From assembly GCA_030531505.1 (NCBI GenBank), contig JAUNNH010000007.1:1-64000 (forward strand): a stretch of 64,000 nt of DNA. The letters are read 5' to 3'. The position numbers were made by a program, and so were the translations under genes. Under the pieces are notes generated by a model, which did not search any database, was not told where the DNA came from, and worked only from the letters and a program-made list of their open reading frames with translations. The stretch is from Eubacteriales bacterium (GTDB lineage: Bacteria > Bacillota > Clostridia > Oscillospirales > Oscillospiraceae). This document shows positions 45,531-53,470 of this stretch, in pieces (the first letter of the stretch is position 1; each line of letters opens with the position of its first letter).

Positions 45531-45655
45531 CATAGAACTTCTTATCAGGGAACAACATAGTGTTTTGACATAATAAAACGCAATATATGCTTCGCGAGTT
45601 GAATATACAGGATTGAAATCTTTTTCCGTTCCGTATAAAGGAGAACAGGACACAA

Positions 45656-46825
45656 ATGGTGAATGAGTCAAAAGAGAAAAGTGCGATTCCATCGCAGCAG
45701 TTAGATGACATAAATACTATAGTTCATCTACTGACTAAGGAGATATCGTGGAACCGTTCTACGAGATTGCATGTTTTTTTCGGAACGCTTATATTTGCGC
45801 TTGCTTTCCATTTTCAGGCATATACATGGTATTATTTGGGACATGACGCCTCGCGCTTTTATAACCATGATGTGAATTGGGATATTGTAACAGGGCGATT
45901 TGGCAGTGTTTATATTAAAGGCCTGTATAATTTCCTGCAAGCACCTTATCTGATTGGCGTTATCAGTTCATGCTTCACAGCCATTACAATACTTCTCCTG
46001 ATTCGATTACTGAATATAAAGACGTTATCCGGAGTCGCCATGCTGACAACTTGCATAATTGCATGGCCGTCTTACATCTCGCAGCACACGTATTTATACA
46101 TGCTGCCGCAGTTTTCGTTTTCAGGCATGAGCAGCGTGCTGGCTGTGTACATAATGGACAAATACGACAGGAAAAAAGAACTTGTCTATTACAGCATGGC
46201 ATTACCGGCTCTGATTGCATCATTAGCTACCTATCAGGTAAATATTGGAGTAGCAGCCGGCTTGCTGTTGATTTGCATCGTCATAAAAAGTATGGAAAGA
46301 ACAGAACTAAAGGCCATTATAATTTATGGCTTTAAGGGGCTGCTGGTACTGCTGGCCAGTTTGGTCGTCTATTATGTCCTGTGGCAATATTTGATTGATT
46401 CAAATGGCTTAGTAAGGACAGGTTATAGAAATATGGACCAATCAGCCGCTGACTCGATTATCGTGATCCTGCGTGGGGTCGGTGCTGTATATGCTTATGT
46501 GTTCAATTGGTTCATCGCGTTTAAGCCGCTATACATCCCAGCCGTTATCAGACGTGTCTATGGCATCTTATTTTGCTTATGTGGTATACATGTTTTTTAT
46601 CTGACAGTAAAGAAGGAAAATACTCAGCATAGATTCGCTTGGCTTATCTTAGAAATCGTCTGCTTTTTGTTGTTGCCAATCGCCATGAACGCAGGGCAAT
46701 TTCTCAACCCATCGGATAAACCATACGCGGCCATGTTGGGGGGAATGCTTCTCCCAATATTTCTGATGATTACCTGCATAGATCGTTTTCCACAATTTTC
46801 CCCCCCCCCCAAAAAAAGACAATGA
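45656..46825 (+). CDS. GtrII-type membrane glucosyltransferase, first frame (split at a poly-C tract)
   Basis: 389 residues with about nine membrane segments. WYYLGHDASRFYNHDVNWDIVTGRF is a GtrII/Glucos_trans_II signature, including the loop Asp residues. GtrII enzymes transfer glucose from a polyprenyl carrier to a surface polymer on the outer face. The frame ends artificially in SPPPKKRQ at an 11-C plus 7-A tract; the missing C-terminus is in the next frame at 46822. ATG 45656 has AAGGAG at 45638-45643. Much more AT-rich than its surroundings. Confidence 0.85.
   Translation: MVNESKEKSAIPSQQLDDINTIVHLLTKEISWNRSTRLHVFFGTLIFALAFHFQAYTWYYLGHDASRFYNHDVNWDIVTGRFGSVYIKGLYNFLQAPYLIGVISSCFTAITILLLIRLLNIKTLSGVAMLTTCIIAWPSYISQHTYLYMLPQFSFSGMSSVLAVYIMDKYDRKKELVYYSMALPALIASLATYQVNIGVAAGLLLICIVIKSMERTELKAIIIYGFKGLLVLLASLVVYYVLWQYLIDSNGLVRTGYRNMDQSAADSIIVILRGVGAVYAYVFNWFIAFKPLYIPAVIRRVYGILFCLCGIHVFYLTVKKENTQHRFAWLILEIVCFLLLPIAMNAGQFLNPSDKPYAAMLGGMLLPIFLMITCIDRFPQFSPPPKKRQ
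46800..46817 (+). repeat. Homopolymer tract C11-A7 inside the GtrII gene
   Basis: Eleven C (46800-46810) followed by seven A (46811-46817). With 9 or 12 C the two halves of GtrII would be one continuous frame; with 10 or 11 they are not. This is the layout of a slipped-strand phase-variation switch. Confidence 0.8.
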
Positions 46826-47253
46826 ATGCGTTTGCTGCTGCAGTATGTATCCTGTGTATTTCAATAGGAGTAATAGGGTTCTATAACACAAATGCTGTGC
46901 AATTAAAGCTTCGCTTAAACCAATTCCGCGCTGAAAGCGAATTAACACAGATGATGTCCAGGATCAGTGCTGAACCGGAATATCAGCTTGATACACCGGT
47001 CGCTATTGTCTTGGGCAATCTAAATACCAGTGTTTACGAAGGATTCGAAACAGTAGAAGGATTAGGGCAGCAGTCAGCGGTGGATTACAATATATCGTTA
47101 TATATTCAGTTACGTCAAATGGTACCGGGCATCCGACTGGTCTACCCGGATGCGCTTTTGGATAACCCAGCAGTGCAGCAATTAGAGGAACTGCCGTCAC
47201 ATAATTGCCTTACATGGGTCGATGGGACAGTAGTTATAAAAATTCCGAGGTAA
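46822..47253 (+). CDS. GtrII-type glucosyltransferase, C-terminal part in a shifted frame
   Basis: 143 residues starting with ATG 46822, which overlaps the stop of the first frame (ATGA). A last membrane segment (AAAVCILCISIGVIGFYNTN) and an extracellular tail (TPVAIVLGNLNTSVYEGFET; PGIRLVYPDALLDNPAVQQL) complete the GtrII topology. It could be made by coupled re-initiation or, after slippage of the C-tract, as a fusion with the first frame. Confidence 0.82.
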   Translation: MNAFAAAVCILCISIGVIGFYNTNAVQLKLRLNQFRAESELTQMMSRISAEPEYQLDTPVAIVLGNLNTSVYEGFETVEGLGQQSAVDYNISLYIQLRQMVPGIRLVYPDALLDNPAVQQLEELPSHNCLTWVDGTVVIKIPR

Positions 47254-47260
47254 CAGAAAA

Positions 47261-48037
47261 ATGAATAGACTACTCAACAAACTGAAACAACACCAGTTTC
47301 TCTTTGAGGAGCTTGTAAAACGCGATTTTAAGAAAAAGTACAAAGGGACATTTCTCGGCATGGGATGGAGTATCCTTTCTCCACTCCTGACTTTGCTCGT
47401 GATGAAGCTTGTCTTTTCCGTGTTCTTTGCGTCAAATGTTGAACATATTACAACGTATATTTTTACCGGTAATATTGTCTTTATGTTTTTTAATGAAGCA
47501 ACCAGTCAGGGAATGACATCTCTGATCAGCAATGCCAGCATTTTTACTAAGGTCAACGTTCCTAAATACCTGTTTCTCCTTTCAAAAAATGTACAGACAC
47601 TGATTAATTTTAGCCTTACTCTGATCCTTTTGGCTATATTTTGTGTTCTGGATCATATCGCGTTTACCTGGAAAATTGTTCTGCTTGTATACCCTATTGT
47701 CCTGCTGGTTCTATTTAATCTTGGGGTTAGCCTAATACTGTCTGCGCTGTATGTCTTTTTCCGGGATATGCAGTATTTGTGGAGCTTCTTTACAATGCTG
47801 CTGATGTATACCTCTGCTATTTTTTATTCCATCGACCGATATTCACCGACGGTGCAGAATATGTTCCTGGCAAATCCAATCTATCTTTTTATTCGATACT
47901 TCAGAAAGATTTTGATCGACGCTTCAATACCGTCTTTCGGATACCATCTGTTGATGCTTTTTGATGTCGTTGTCGTACTCAGTGTTGGCTGCTTGATCTA
48001 CAAAAAGAACAACACTAAATTCCTGTACTATGTCTGA
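47261..48037 (+). CDS. ABC-2 type polysaccharide export permease (Wzm/TagG-like)
   Basis: 258 residues with six membrane segments. The amphipathic start FLFEELVKRDFKKKYKGTFL and LGMGWSILSPLLTLLVM are characteristic of RgpC/TagG permeases. Flips or exports the finished lipid-linked polysaccharide together with the ATPase encoded next. No Wzx flippase or Wzy polymerase is recognisable in the window, pointing to ABC-dependent export. Confidence 0.93.
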   Translation: MNRLLNKLKQHQFLFEELVKRDFKKKYKGTFLGMGWSILSPLLTLLVMKLVFSVFFASNVEHITTYIFTGNIVFMFFNEATSQGMTSLISNASIFTKVNVPKYLFLLSKNVQTLINFSLTLILLAIFCVLDHIAFTWKIVLLVYPIVLLVLFNLGVSLILSALYVFFRDMQYLWSFFTMLLMYTSAIFYSIDRYSPTVQNMFLANPIYLFIRYFRKILIDASIPSFGYHLLMLFDVVVVLSVGCLIYKKNNTKFLYYV

Positions 48038-48046
48038 GGTAGCGCC

Positions 48047-48796
48047 ATGAGTATTTTGGAAGCAAAAAATGTATCTATAAGATACATTACCGGCGACTTT
48101 AAGGACATAGGACTCAAGGAGTATGTTCTGCGCCGTATCCGAAATGATTATCATGTTACAGAGTTCTGGGCCGACAGAGATGTAAGCTTTACGTTAGAGC
48201 GCGGTGAAATGTTGGGCATTATCGGTTCCAACGGCGCGGGTAAATCTACGCTTTTAAAAGCTGTTTCCGGCATCATGGAGCCTACTAAAGGCAGCATTCA
48301 CCGCGAGGGGAGTATCGCGGCGTTATTGGAACTTGCCAGCGGCTTTGACGGCGAATTGACTGTAAAGGAAAACGCTTATCTGCGCGGTGCCATGCTTGGC
48401 TATACCCGCAAATTTATGGATGATACCTATCAGCAAATCATTGATTTCGCCGAGCTGCAGAAGTTTGAGGACAGGCCATTCAAGCAACTCTCGTCTGGGA
48501 TGAAGTCCCGCTTGGCTTTCTCAATCGCCTGTTTAGTGAAACCGGATATCCTTATTCTAGATGAGGTCTTGTCTGTCGGTGACGGGGCCTTTCGTAAAAA
48601 GAGTGAGGAAAAAATGCGTGAAATAATCAATGGCGGTGCGACTACGATTCTGGTGTCGCACTCTCTGGAACAAGTGCGTATGATGTGCACAAAAGTTCTC
48701 TGGCTGCATAAGGGAAGACAGATTGACTTGAGCACGGACATAAATAACGTATGCGACCGTTATCAGCAATTTCTGGAGGGAAAGCTAAAACTGTGA
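48047..48796 (+). CDS. ABC polysaccharide export ATPase (Wzt/TagH-like, short form)
   Basis: 249 residues. Walker A GSNGAGKSTLLK, the Wzt-type E-loop (SIAALLELASGFDGELT), signature LSSGMKSRLAFSIA, Walker B ILILDEVLSVGD and the switch histidine in LVSHSL. It lacks the C-terminal carbohydrate-binding domain that E. coli Wzt uses to recognise capped O-antigen, as in RgpD/TagH. Pairs with the permease 9 nt upstream. Confidence 0.94.
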   Translation: MSILEAKNVSIRYITGDFKDIGLKEYVLRRIRNDYHVTEFWADRDVSFTLERGEMLGIIGSNGAGKSTLLKAVSGIMEPTKGSIHREGSIAALLELASGFDGELTVKENAYLRGAMLGYTRKFMDDTYQQIIDFAELQKFEDRPFKQLSSGMKSRLAFSIACLVKPDILILDEVLSVGDGAFRKKSEEKMREIINGGATTILVSHSLEQVRMMCTKVLWLHKGRQIDLSTDINNVCDRYQQFLEGKLKL

Positions 48797-48804
48797 AATG
48801 ATGA

Positions 48805-49470
48805 GAACAGAATAAACCTTGCCAGTACCTTATCCTCGACGCTAGATTTACCAGCAGTACTCGAACAGGATTTGTTGCTGGTATTCTCAATCGTTATGAT
48901 GCAAAAATATTTGTTTTACCTCTACTTATCTATACTTTCTATGCATTTGTTCCTCCTCTGCTGAATGTTATATTTCGTGCTTATGCCATGGATACTGTAT
49001 CCAAACAATTCTCATATGGCTTCAGTGGGGGAGAATATGGGTATGGATACTTTATCCGCGAGGCATGCGGAGCAGAGTTTAAGATCTACGGAGGCTGTGA
49101 TGAGCTTGGGTCTTCCAATATTGCGCTCGGCGTAGACGGTGTGATCGGCTCCTTCTATAACTGTATCCCGGATCTTTATAAAAGAATCTGGGATGCAGTT
49201 AAAGCCTCAGATGTGCAGACGGCGACCGAACTCCAGCGCAAAGCCTTGAAGATCATTACAACAGGTGTGAATAACGGCAGCATGATGGCCTGCCTCAAGC
49301 TCTGGTTAAGGGCGGCCGGTGTTCCTGCCGGCTACGCGAGAAGGCCGTTCACGAATTTTACGCAAGAGGAACGGGATGGGCTTGTCCGGGCGCTGTTGAA
49401 AATTGATGAGAAAGAAAACCTTAAGCTGGCAATCGCAGACCGAATCCGCAGACAGCATTCCCTTATCTAG
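48805..49470 (+). pseudogene. Chimeric remnant: membrane-protein piece joined to the C-terminus of a DapA/NanA-type lyase
   Basis: One open frame from 48805 to 49470 without a clear start. The first about 90 codons include a membrane segment (KIFVLPLLIYTFYAFVPPLL) and GFSGGEYGYGYFIREA, which I cannot assign. From FKIYGGCDELGSSNIALGVD onward the sequence matches the C-terminal third of the dihydrodipicolinate synthase/N-acetylneuraminate lyase family (GVIGSFYNCIPDLYKRIWDA). The catalytic lysine and Tyr are missing. A GTG/ATG at 48988 could start a peptide, but not a working enzyme. Confidence 0.75.
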
Positions 49471-49546
49471 CGGAAACCTTCGTTTCCTCCCGGCAGAATG
49501 ATCCGTCATGCGCCGGGAAGCCGCCTACCGGCTATGAGAAAATGAA

Positions 49547-49602
49547 AAGGGGCTCTCATAGACTTTCATCGAGGTGATGAGTCTATGAGAGTCCCTTCTT
49601 TT
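49547..49602. terminator. Strong hairpin terminator at the end of the plus-strand polysaccharide operon
   Basis: 18-bp stem (49547-49564 with 49580-49597, one G-U pair), 15-nt loop, then CTTCTTTT. Confidence 0.85.
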
Positions 49603-49848
49603 ATGCCTGGCATACCATTGACAGCCAGGAAGTCTTATGGACCAGGAAAGATAGACGCGGATGAGTTTCCGATCCGGGGCATACAGACGCGGCGAAAGCA
49701 CCGGAAACGGAGGCAGCGTGCGGCCGACGGCAAGAGCGACAGACCGTTTGTGATGTGCAGGTGTGCGGAGTATGCCGGCAAGCCACGGACCTGCTTCATA
49801 CGGTTTTCGGAAGACAACAAGGACGGCCGGGTTTGATCGTTCCGAGCG
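49603..49848. other. Unassigned stretch between the operon terminator and the initiating transferase
   Basis: An 83-codon plus-strand frame crosses it (49585-49836), basic and without recognisable family motifs, and starting inside the terminator. I see no supported gene. Confidence 0.4.
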
Positions 49849-51273
49849 CTACTTCTGCAAGACGGCCTCCTGCTCATCGGTCTGCCGTGCACTGGTTTCT
49901 TCCTGATTGATAAAGCCGCCCAAAAGCGTCTGAAACAAAATCTTTACATCCAGCCATGGACTCCAGTTCTCAATGTACCAGATGTCATACTTGACCCGGT
50001 CTTCGATCGAGGTGTCACCGCGCAGGCCGTGGACTTGTGCCCAGCCAGTCATCCCGGGACGCACCTGCTGGCGCACCAGATAGAGCGGCACCGACTCTTT
50101 GAACTGATAGACAAAATACGGCAGCTCCGGCCGGGGGCCAACCAAACTCATATCCCCCTTCAAAACATTGATGAGCTGGGGAAGCTCGTCGATGCTGTAT
50201 TTGCGGATAAAGCTTCCGAAGCGTGTGCGTCGGGGATCGGTGCTTTTGCTCCAGGCTGTGTTCTCCTCCGCATTTACCCGCATGCTGCGGAATTTTAGCA
50301 TGACGAACTCTTTTTTGTTTAGCCCCACCCGGCACTGTCGAAAGAAGATCGGTCCGGGACTCCCCAGCTTTACGCCAACTGCGGTCGCCAGCATGAGGGG
50401 ACTGAGCAGGAGCAGCAGAATAGCGGAACCCAGGATATCAGCTCCGCGCTTCAAAGCGGCCATCGCTAGATTGTCCAGCGGTGTGGCACGCAAATCAATC
50501 AGGATGGAATGGCCGACCGTCTCAATGGTCGGATGTCCGGGGAAATAGCGGCGGTAGAACGGGATCATGAAGACGCGCAAGCCCTCTTTGCCCGCTGTGT
50601 TCAGGACATCCTGAATATAATCCGTCTCGTTCGCCTCCAGCGCGACAACGATCTCCTCGCATGCTACGCTCTCCAGCACTTCCTCAATGGCATCCAAAGA
50701 ACCAAGGTACGTTCCCAGAGAGGCTCTCACATCATTTCCCACATAGCCGATCACCCGGCGGCCATAATGAGGATATTCAAATATATCCGTCAGATAATCC
50801 TCTGCCAGTTTGCCGCTCCCGATGAGAATCACACGCTGCACCCCGATGCCTTGCTGATACCGTCTGCGCATGATGACCCGCCAGATAATCCGCTTTACAC
50901 ATAGCGCTGCAGTGGAGATGATGCCGAAGAGCCCAAGGGTGACACGTGAGAAATCGCCGAAGCGAAGCAGATACAGAACACTTCCCAAGGCCACGATCGC
51001 AATCAGATTCAGCAGAACGAGCTTGGACAGCTCCCGCCCGAGCCTGAGGCGATGGACCGGTATATACAGATGGAAGAGATAGAAAAGTGCGACCGTACAA
51101 AGGCTGTAAAACACGATCAGCCATGAGGTTGACACGCTGTAGTTGACCGGATTGGGCACACCGTTCATCAGAGGAAACCGGATAAAAACACTGCACCGGT
51201 AGGAGACAAACAGTATTCCGGCTTCCAGCAGCATATTCAGCAATACCTTGATGCGTCTGTTTCTCTGCAGCAT
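49849..51273 (-). CDS. Polyprenyl-phosphate sugar-1-phosphate transferase (WbaP/EpsL/CpsE-like)
   Basis: Initiates the glycan by moving a sugar-1-phosphate from its UDP-sugar to undecaprenyl phosphate. 474 residues: four N-terminal membrane segments, a Rossmann-like CoA-binding-type middle domain (VILIGSGKLAEDYLTDIFEY), then the catalytic domain after a re-entrant helix: RGADILGSAILLLLLSPLML, FRQCRVGLNKKEFVMLKFRS, KYSIDELPQLINVLKGDMSL, VGPRPELPYFV, RPGMTGWAQVHG. Transcribed toward the main operon, from its own promoter. Confidence 0.94.
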   Translation of the reverse strand: MLQRNRRIKVLLNMLLEAGILFVSYRCSVFIRFPLMNGVPNPVNYSVSTSWLIVFYSLCTVALFYLFHLYIPVHRLRLGRELSKLVLLNLIAIVALGSVLYLLRFGDFSRVTLGLFGIISTAALCVKRIIWRVIMRRRYQQGIGVQRVILIGSGKLAEDYLTDIFEYPHYGRRVIGYVGNDVRASLGTYLGSLDAIEEVLESVACEEIVVALEANETDYIQDVLNTAGKEGLRVFMIPFYRRYFPGHPTIETVGHSILIDLRATPLDNLAMAALKRGADILGSAILLLLLSPLMLATAVGVKLGSPGPIFFRQCRVGLNKKEFVMLKFRSMRVNAEENTAWSKSTDPRRTRFGSFIRKYSIDELPQLINVLKGDMSLVGPRPELPYFVYQFKESVPLYLVRQQVRPGMTGWAQVHGLRGDTSIEDRVKYDIWYIENWSPWLDVKILFQTLLGGFINQEETSARQTDEQEAVLQK

Positions 51274-51313
51274 GTTCGCGATATCTCCATTTCTGCTTTT
51301 TGGTCGGAAGAGA

Positions 51314-51377
51314 GCTTCTGTTCTGCCGCGGATATCCCGCCGCCTACGGGCACGTCTCCACAGCGCGGGACAGAAGC
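51314..51377 (-). promoter_or_regulatory. Leader hairpin of the initiating transferase mRNA
   Basis: Outer 8-bp stem (51314-51321 with 51370-51377) and inner CCCGC/GCGGG (51336-51340 with 51365-51369) in the roughly 125-nt 5' leader. Possible regulatory or stabilising structure; no T-run follows. Confidence 0.45.
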
Positions 51378-51405
51378 CGTCGTAAAATGTCTTATAATCT
51401 ATTTA

Positions 51406-51434
51406 ACTATAGCAAATGTGGTTCCTGTTTTCAA
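51406..51434 (-). promoter_or_regulatory. Promoter of the initiating transferase gene
   Basis: Minus strand TTGAAA (51429-51434), 17-bp spacer, TATAGT (51406-51411). Confidence 0.8.
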
Positions 51435-51617
51435 GTTAAATGTGCATCAAAAGACACAGCACGGCGGGGGCCCTTCTGCGATAGGACGCTCGCCGCCTTG
51501 CGTTCGGCTTGCCATATACGGGGAGTCACGCTATGAGCGTGTGTGGCCTGTATCGGCACAGAGAGCAGCCGCAACCTCGCAACCGGCGGCAGAACGCAGT
51601 ATCGCCGATGTCCGCGG

Positions 51618-51754
51618 ACGGCAGATTCTTCAGAAAGGACTTTTGCAACTTGCGGATCGGATCGACCGTGGCCAGCACGACCATGACCTGGCCGGTCGAA
51701 AAGCCGCCCGGACCAGATTATACAGCAGCCTGCGGTCCGGCTGCGTTCATCAGC
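51618..51754 (-). pseudogene. Decayed fragment of a second rlmCD-type methyltransferase gene
   Basis: On the minus strand, GFSTGQVMVVLATVDPIRKL with the following QKSFLKNL aligns to the intact rlmCD segment GFATGQVMVVLVAVNPIFKL / QKPFLKELL. Just before it, DERSRTAG aligns with DERSGTG after a one-base frameshift near GGTCCGGGCGG. By eye about 80% of bases match over some 80 bp. No start, no stop in place and no SAM motif, so it is a relic. It stops at the 21-bp direct repeat at 51755. Confidence 0.85.
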
Positions 51755-51775
51755 AAGGCGCGCGGTTTGCAAAGC
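51755..51775 (+). repeat. Right copy of the 21-bp direct repeat bounding the island
   Basis: One mismatch (T at 51766 against C at 25909) to 25898-25918, same orientation, 25.86 kb apart. Confidence 0.7.
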
Positions 51776-51794
51776 GCTGTGCTTGTGCTATACT
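51767..51794 (+). promoter_or_regulatory. Probable promoter of the structured leader and rluA-like gene
   Basis: TTGCAA (51767-51772), 16-bp spacer, TATACT (51789-51794). A start near 51801 would place six hairpins in the 5' leader of the gene at 52025. Confidence 0.6.
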
Positions 51795-51817
51795 GGCAAT
51801 ATAATGACTATATGATA

Positions 51818-51987
51818 GCGAAAAGCCAAAAAGCTTTTCGCCGCGCGGCTTTGCCGCGCAGCCAAACAGCTTAGCTGTTTGGCCATGTATTCATTTCAAT
51901 GAGCATCGGGCGAATGACCCTTTGGGTCATTCGCTGCCAAACTTGTCGTTTGGCAGCGAGAACGATCGAATTTGCGATCGTTCTCGC
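51818..51987 (+). repeat. Array of six consecutive perfect hairpins in the leader of the rluA-like gene
   Basis: Stems: 51818-51826/51833-51841 (9 bp), 51843-51849/51853-51859 (7), 51861-51870/51874-51883 (10), 51910-51920/51924-51934 (11), 51932-51942/51948-51958 (11), 51956-51968/51975-51987 (13). Loops are 3-6 nt. Neighbouring stems abut or share their outer 2-3 bases, so the array is a chain. Stem sequences differ from each other. No T-runs, so not terminators. Confidence 0.85.
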
Positions 51988-52024
51988 CATCCGATAATCA
52001 TTATAGCATTTAGGAGGAGCCGGG

Positions 52025-52684
52025 ATGGAGATCGTATATCGCGATGAGGATATCGTCGTCTGCCTGAAGCCGGCGGGCGTTCTGTCCACCGACGAGCCGG
52101 GCGGTATGCCGGAACTCGTGCGCCTTGCGCTCGGTGATCCGGTGGCGGAGGTCCGCACTGTGCATCGGCTGGACCGCGTCGTAGGCGGGCTGATGGTGCT
52201 CGCACGCTCGGCGGAGGCGGCCGCAGAGCTCTCGCGTCAGATCCGCGAGGATGAATTTCAAAAGGAATATCTCGCTGCGGTGCACGGCGATCCGGGTGAG
52301 AACGGGACGCTGCGGGACCTCATGCTGCGCGACAAGGCGCGGAAAATGTCTTTTGTCACGGATAGTCCCGGAAAGGGCGTACAGGAGGCGGTGCTCGACT
52401 ATCTCCGTCTCGACCGGGCGGCTGATCTGAGCCTCGTGCGCATCCGCCTCCACACCGGGCGGACCCACCAGATCCGCTGTCAGTTCGCCGCGCACGGCTG
52501 GGATCTCGCCGGCGAACGGAAGTACAGCACGCGCGCCGACCCCTGGCCGCTCGCCCTCTGGTCCTGCCGCCTGAGTTTCCTGCACCCGACAACTGGGAAA
52601 AGGTTAAATTTTGAACAATTTCCGCCGGATATTGAACCCTGGACAAGTTTTAATAATCTGAAAACACTGAAGGGTCTGTATTGA
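52025..52684 (+). CDS. RluA-family pseudouridine synthase (short form, no S4 domain)
   Basis: 219 residues. The catalytic Asp50 lies in VHRLDRVVGGLMVLAR, and the C-terminal GRTHQIRCQFAAHGWDLAGERKY motif follows. It lacks the S4 domain seen in the paralogue at 18946, as in RluC/TruC-like short forms. ATTTAGGAGGAG precedes the ATG. Its RNA target is unknown. The long hairpin leader is unusual for this family. Confidence 0.88.
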   Translation: MEIVYRDEDIVVCLKPAGVLSTDEPGGMPELVRLALGDPVAEVRTVHRLDRVVGGLMVLARSAEAAAELSRQIREDEFQKEYLAAVHGDPGENGTLRDLMLRDKARKMSFVTDSPGKGVQEAVLDYLRLDRAADLSLVRIRLHTGRTHQIRCQFAAHGWDLAGERKYSTRADPWPLALWSCRLSFLHPTTGKRLNFEQFPPDIEPWTSFNNLKTLKGLY

Positions 52685-52709
52685 AATAGCCGTATGCAGG
52701 GCGTATAAT
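52681..52709 (+). promoter_or_regulatory. Promoter of plsY
   Basis: TTGAAA (52681-52686, overlapping the previous stop codon), 17-bp spacer, TATAAT (52704-52709). Confidence 0.85.
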
Positions 52710-52745
52710 GACCATAACCTTCTTCTGAGTGAGCGAGGTGTCATT

Positions 52746-53357
52746 ATGAGCCTTGTGAAATATCTGATCGTGATCGTGCTTGGTTACCTGCTCGGTTCGC
52801 TGAGCTCGTCGCTGCTCCTGAGCCGCCTGGGCTGGGGCAAGGATGTACGCAAGCACGGCAGCGGCAACGCCGGAGCGACCAATATGGCCCGCGTATTCGG
52901 CCTCGGCGCCGGTTTCGCCACGCTGGCGGGGGACATGCTCAAGGCCGCTGCTGCCATGTGGCTGGGCAACTATTTGCTTGGAGACGCGGGCATAGCTGCC
53001 GCCGGCTGCGCCTGCGTGCTGGGCCACTGTTTTCCTGTGTTCCATGATTTCCGCGGGGGCAAGGGCATCTCGGTCGGCGCGATGATCGGGCTTGCCATCG
53101 ACTGGCGGGTCTTTGTCGGCATCGTTGTCGTCTTTCTGATCGTGGCTTTCCTGACGAAAAAAGTCTCGGCGGGTTCACTGGCTGCCGCCGTCTCCATCAC
53201 GATTTTTTCGCTGCTCTTCCATGTCTCCGTACCGAAGCTGATCCTGGCGATCTTCGCGATGTGCGTTGCGATCCTGCGGCACCGGAGCAACATCAAGCGC
53301 CTGGCGGAGGGAACGGAGGCGGATTTCAAGGCCGCTGAGCCGGAGAAAAAGCAATAA
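52746..53357 (+). CDS. plsY: Acyl-phosphate:glycerol-3-phosphate acyltransferase PlsY
   Basis: Membrane enzyme making lysophosphatidate, first acylation of phospholipid synthesis. 203 residues. The three conserved cytoplasmic motifs are present: GSGNAGATNMAR, GHCFPVFHDFRGGKG and a C-terminal RHRSNIKRLAEGTE. Five membrane segments are likely. A charged tail (EADFKAAEPEKKQ) follows the last motif. Confidence 0.95.
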   Translation: MSLVKYLIVIVLGYLLGSLSSSLLLSRLGWGKDVRKHGSGNAGATNMARVFGLGAGFATLAGDMLKAAAAMWLGNYLLGDAGIAAAGCACVLGHCFPVFHDFRGGKGISVGAMIGLAIDWRVFVGIVVVFLIVAFLTKKVSAGSLAAAVSITIFSLLFHVSVPKLILAIFAMCVAILRHRSNIKRLAEGTEADFKAAEPEKKQ

Positions 53358-53369
53358 GACCGATACGGT

Positions 53370-53408
53370 GCGCCGGCGCTTCTTTCCGAAGCGGCGGTGC
53401 TTTTTCTT
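53370..53408 (+). terminator. Intrinsic terminator after plsY
   Basis: 13-bp stem (53370-53382 with 53388-53400, one mismatch and one G-U), loop TTTCC, then TTTTTCTT. Confidence 0.85.
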
Positions 53409-53435
53409 GAAATGGGACGGCGGAGATGGTATAGT
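53407..53435 (+). promoter_or_regulatory. Promoter of the M20 dipeptidase gene
   Basis: TTGAAA (53407-53412), 17-bp spacer, TATAGT (53430-53435). Confidence 0.82.
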
Positions 53436-53470
53436 GAGTGACAGAGTTTCTTATCGAAAGGAAGACGAGC

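Noticed and set aside
49585..49836. 83-codon plus-strand frame
   Set aside because: Starts within the terminator hairpin, is very basic and has no recognisable motif or ribosome binding site.
25898..51775. Phage or integrative-element attachment sites at the 21-bp repeats
   Set aside because: No integrase, excision gene, tRNA target or other mobile-element gene lies between; the only recombinase homologue lacks its catalytic residues. Homologous or illegitimate recombination explains the repeats better.
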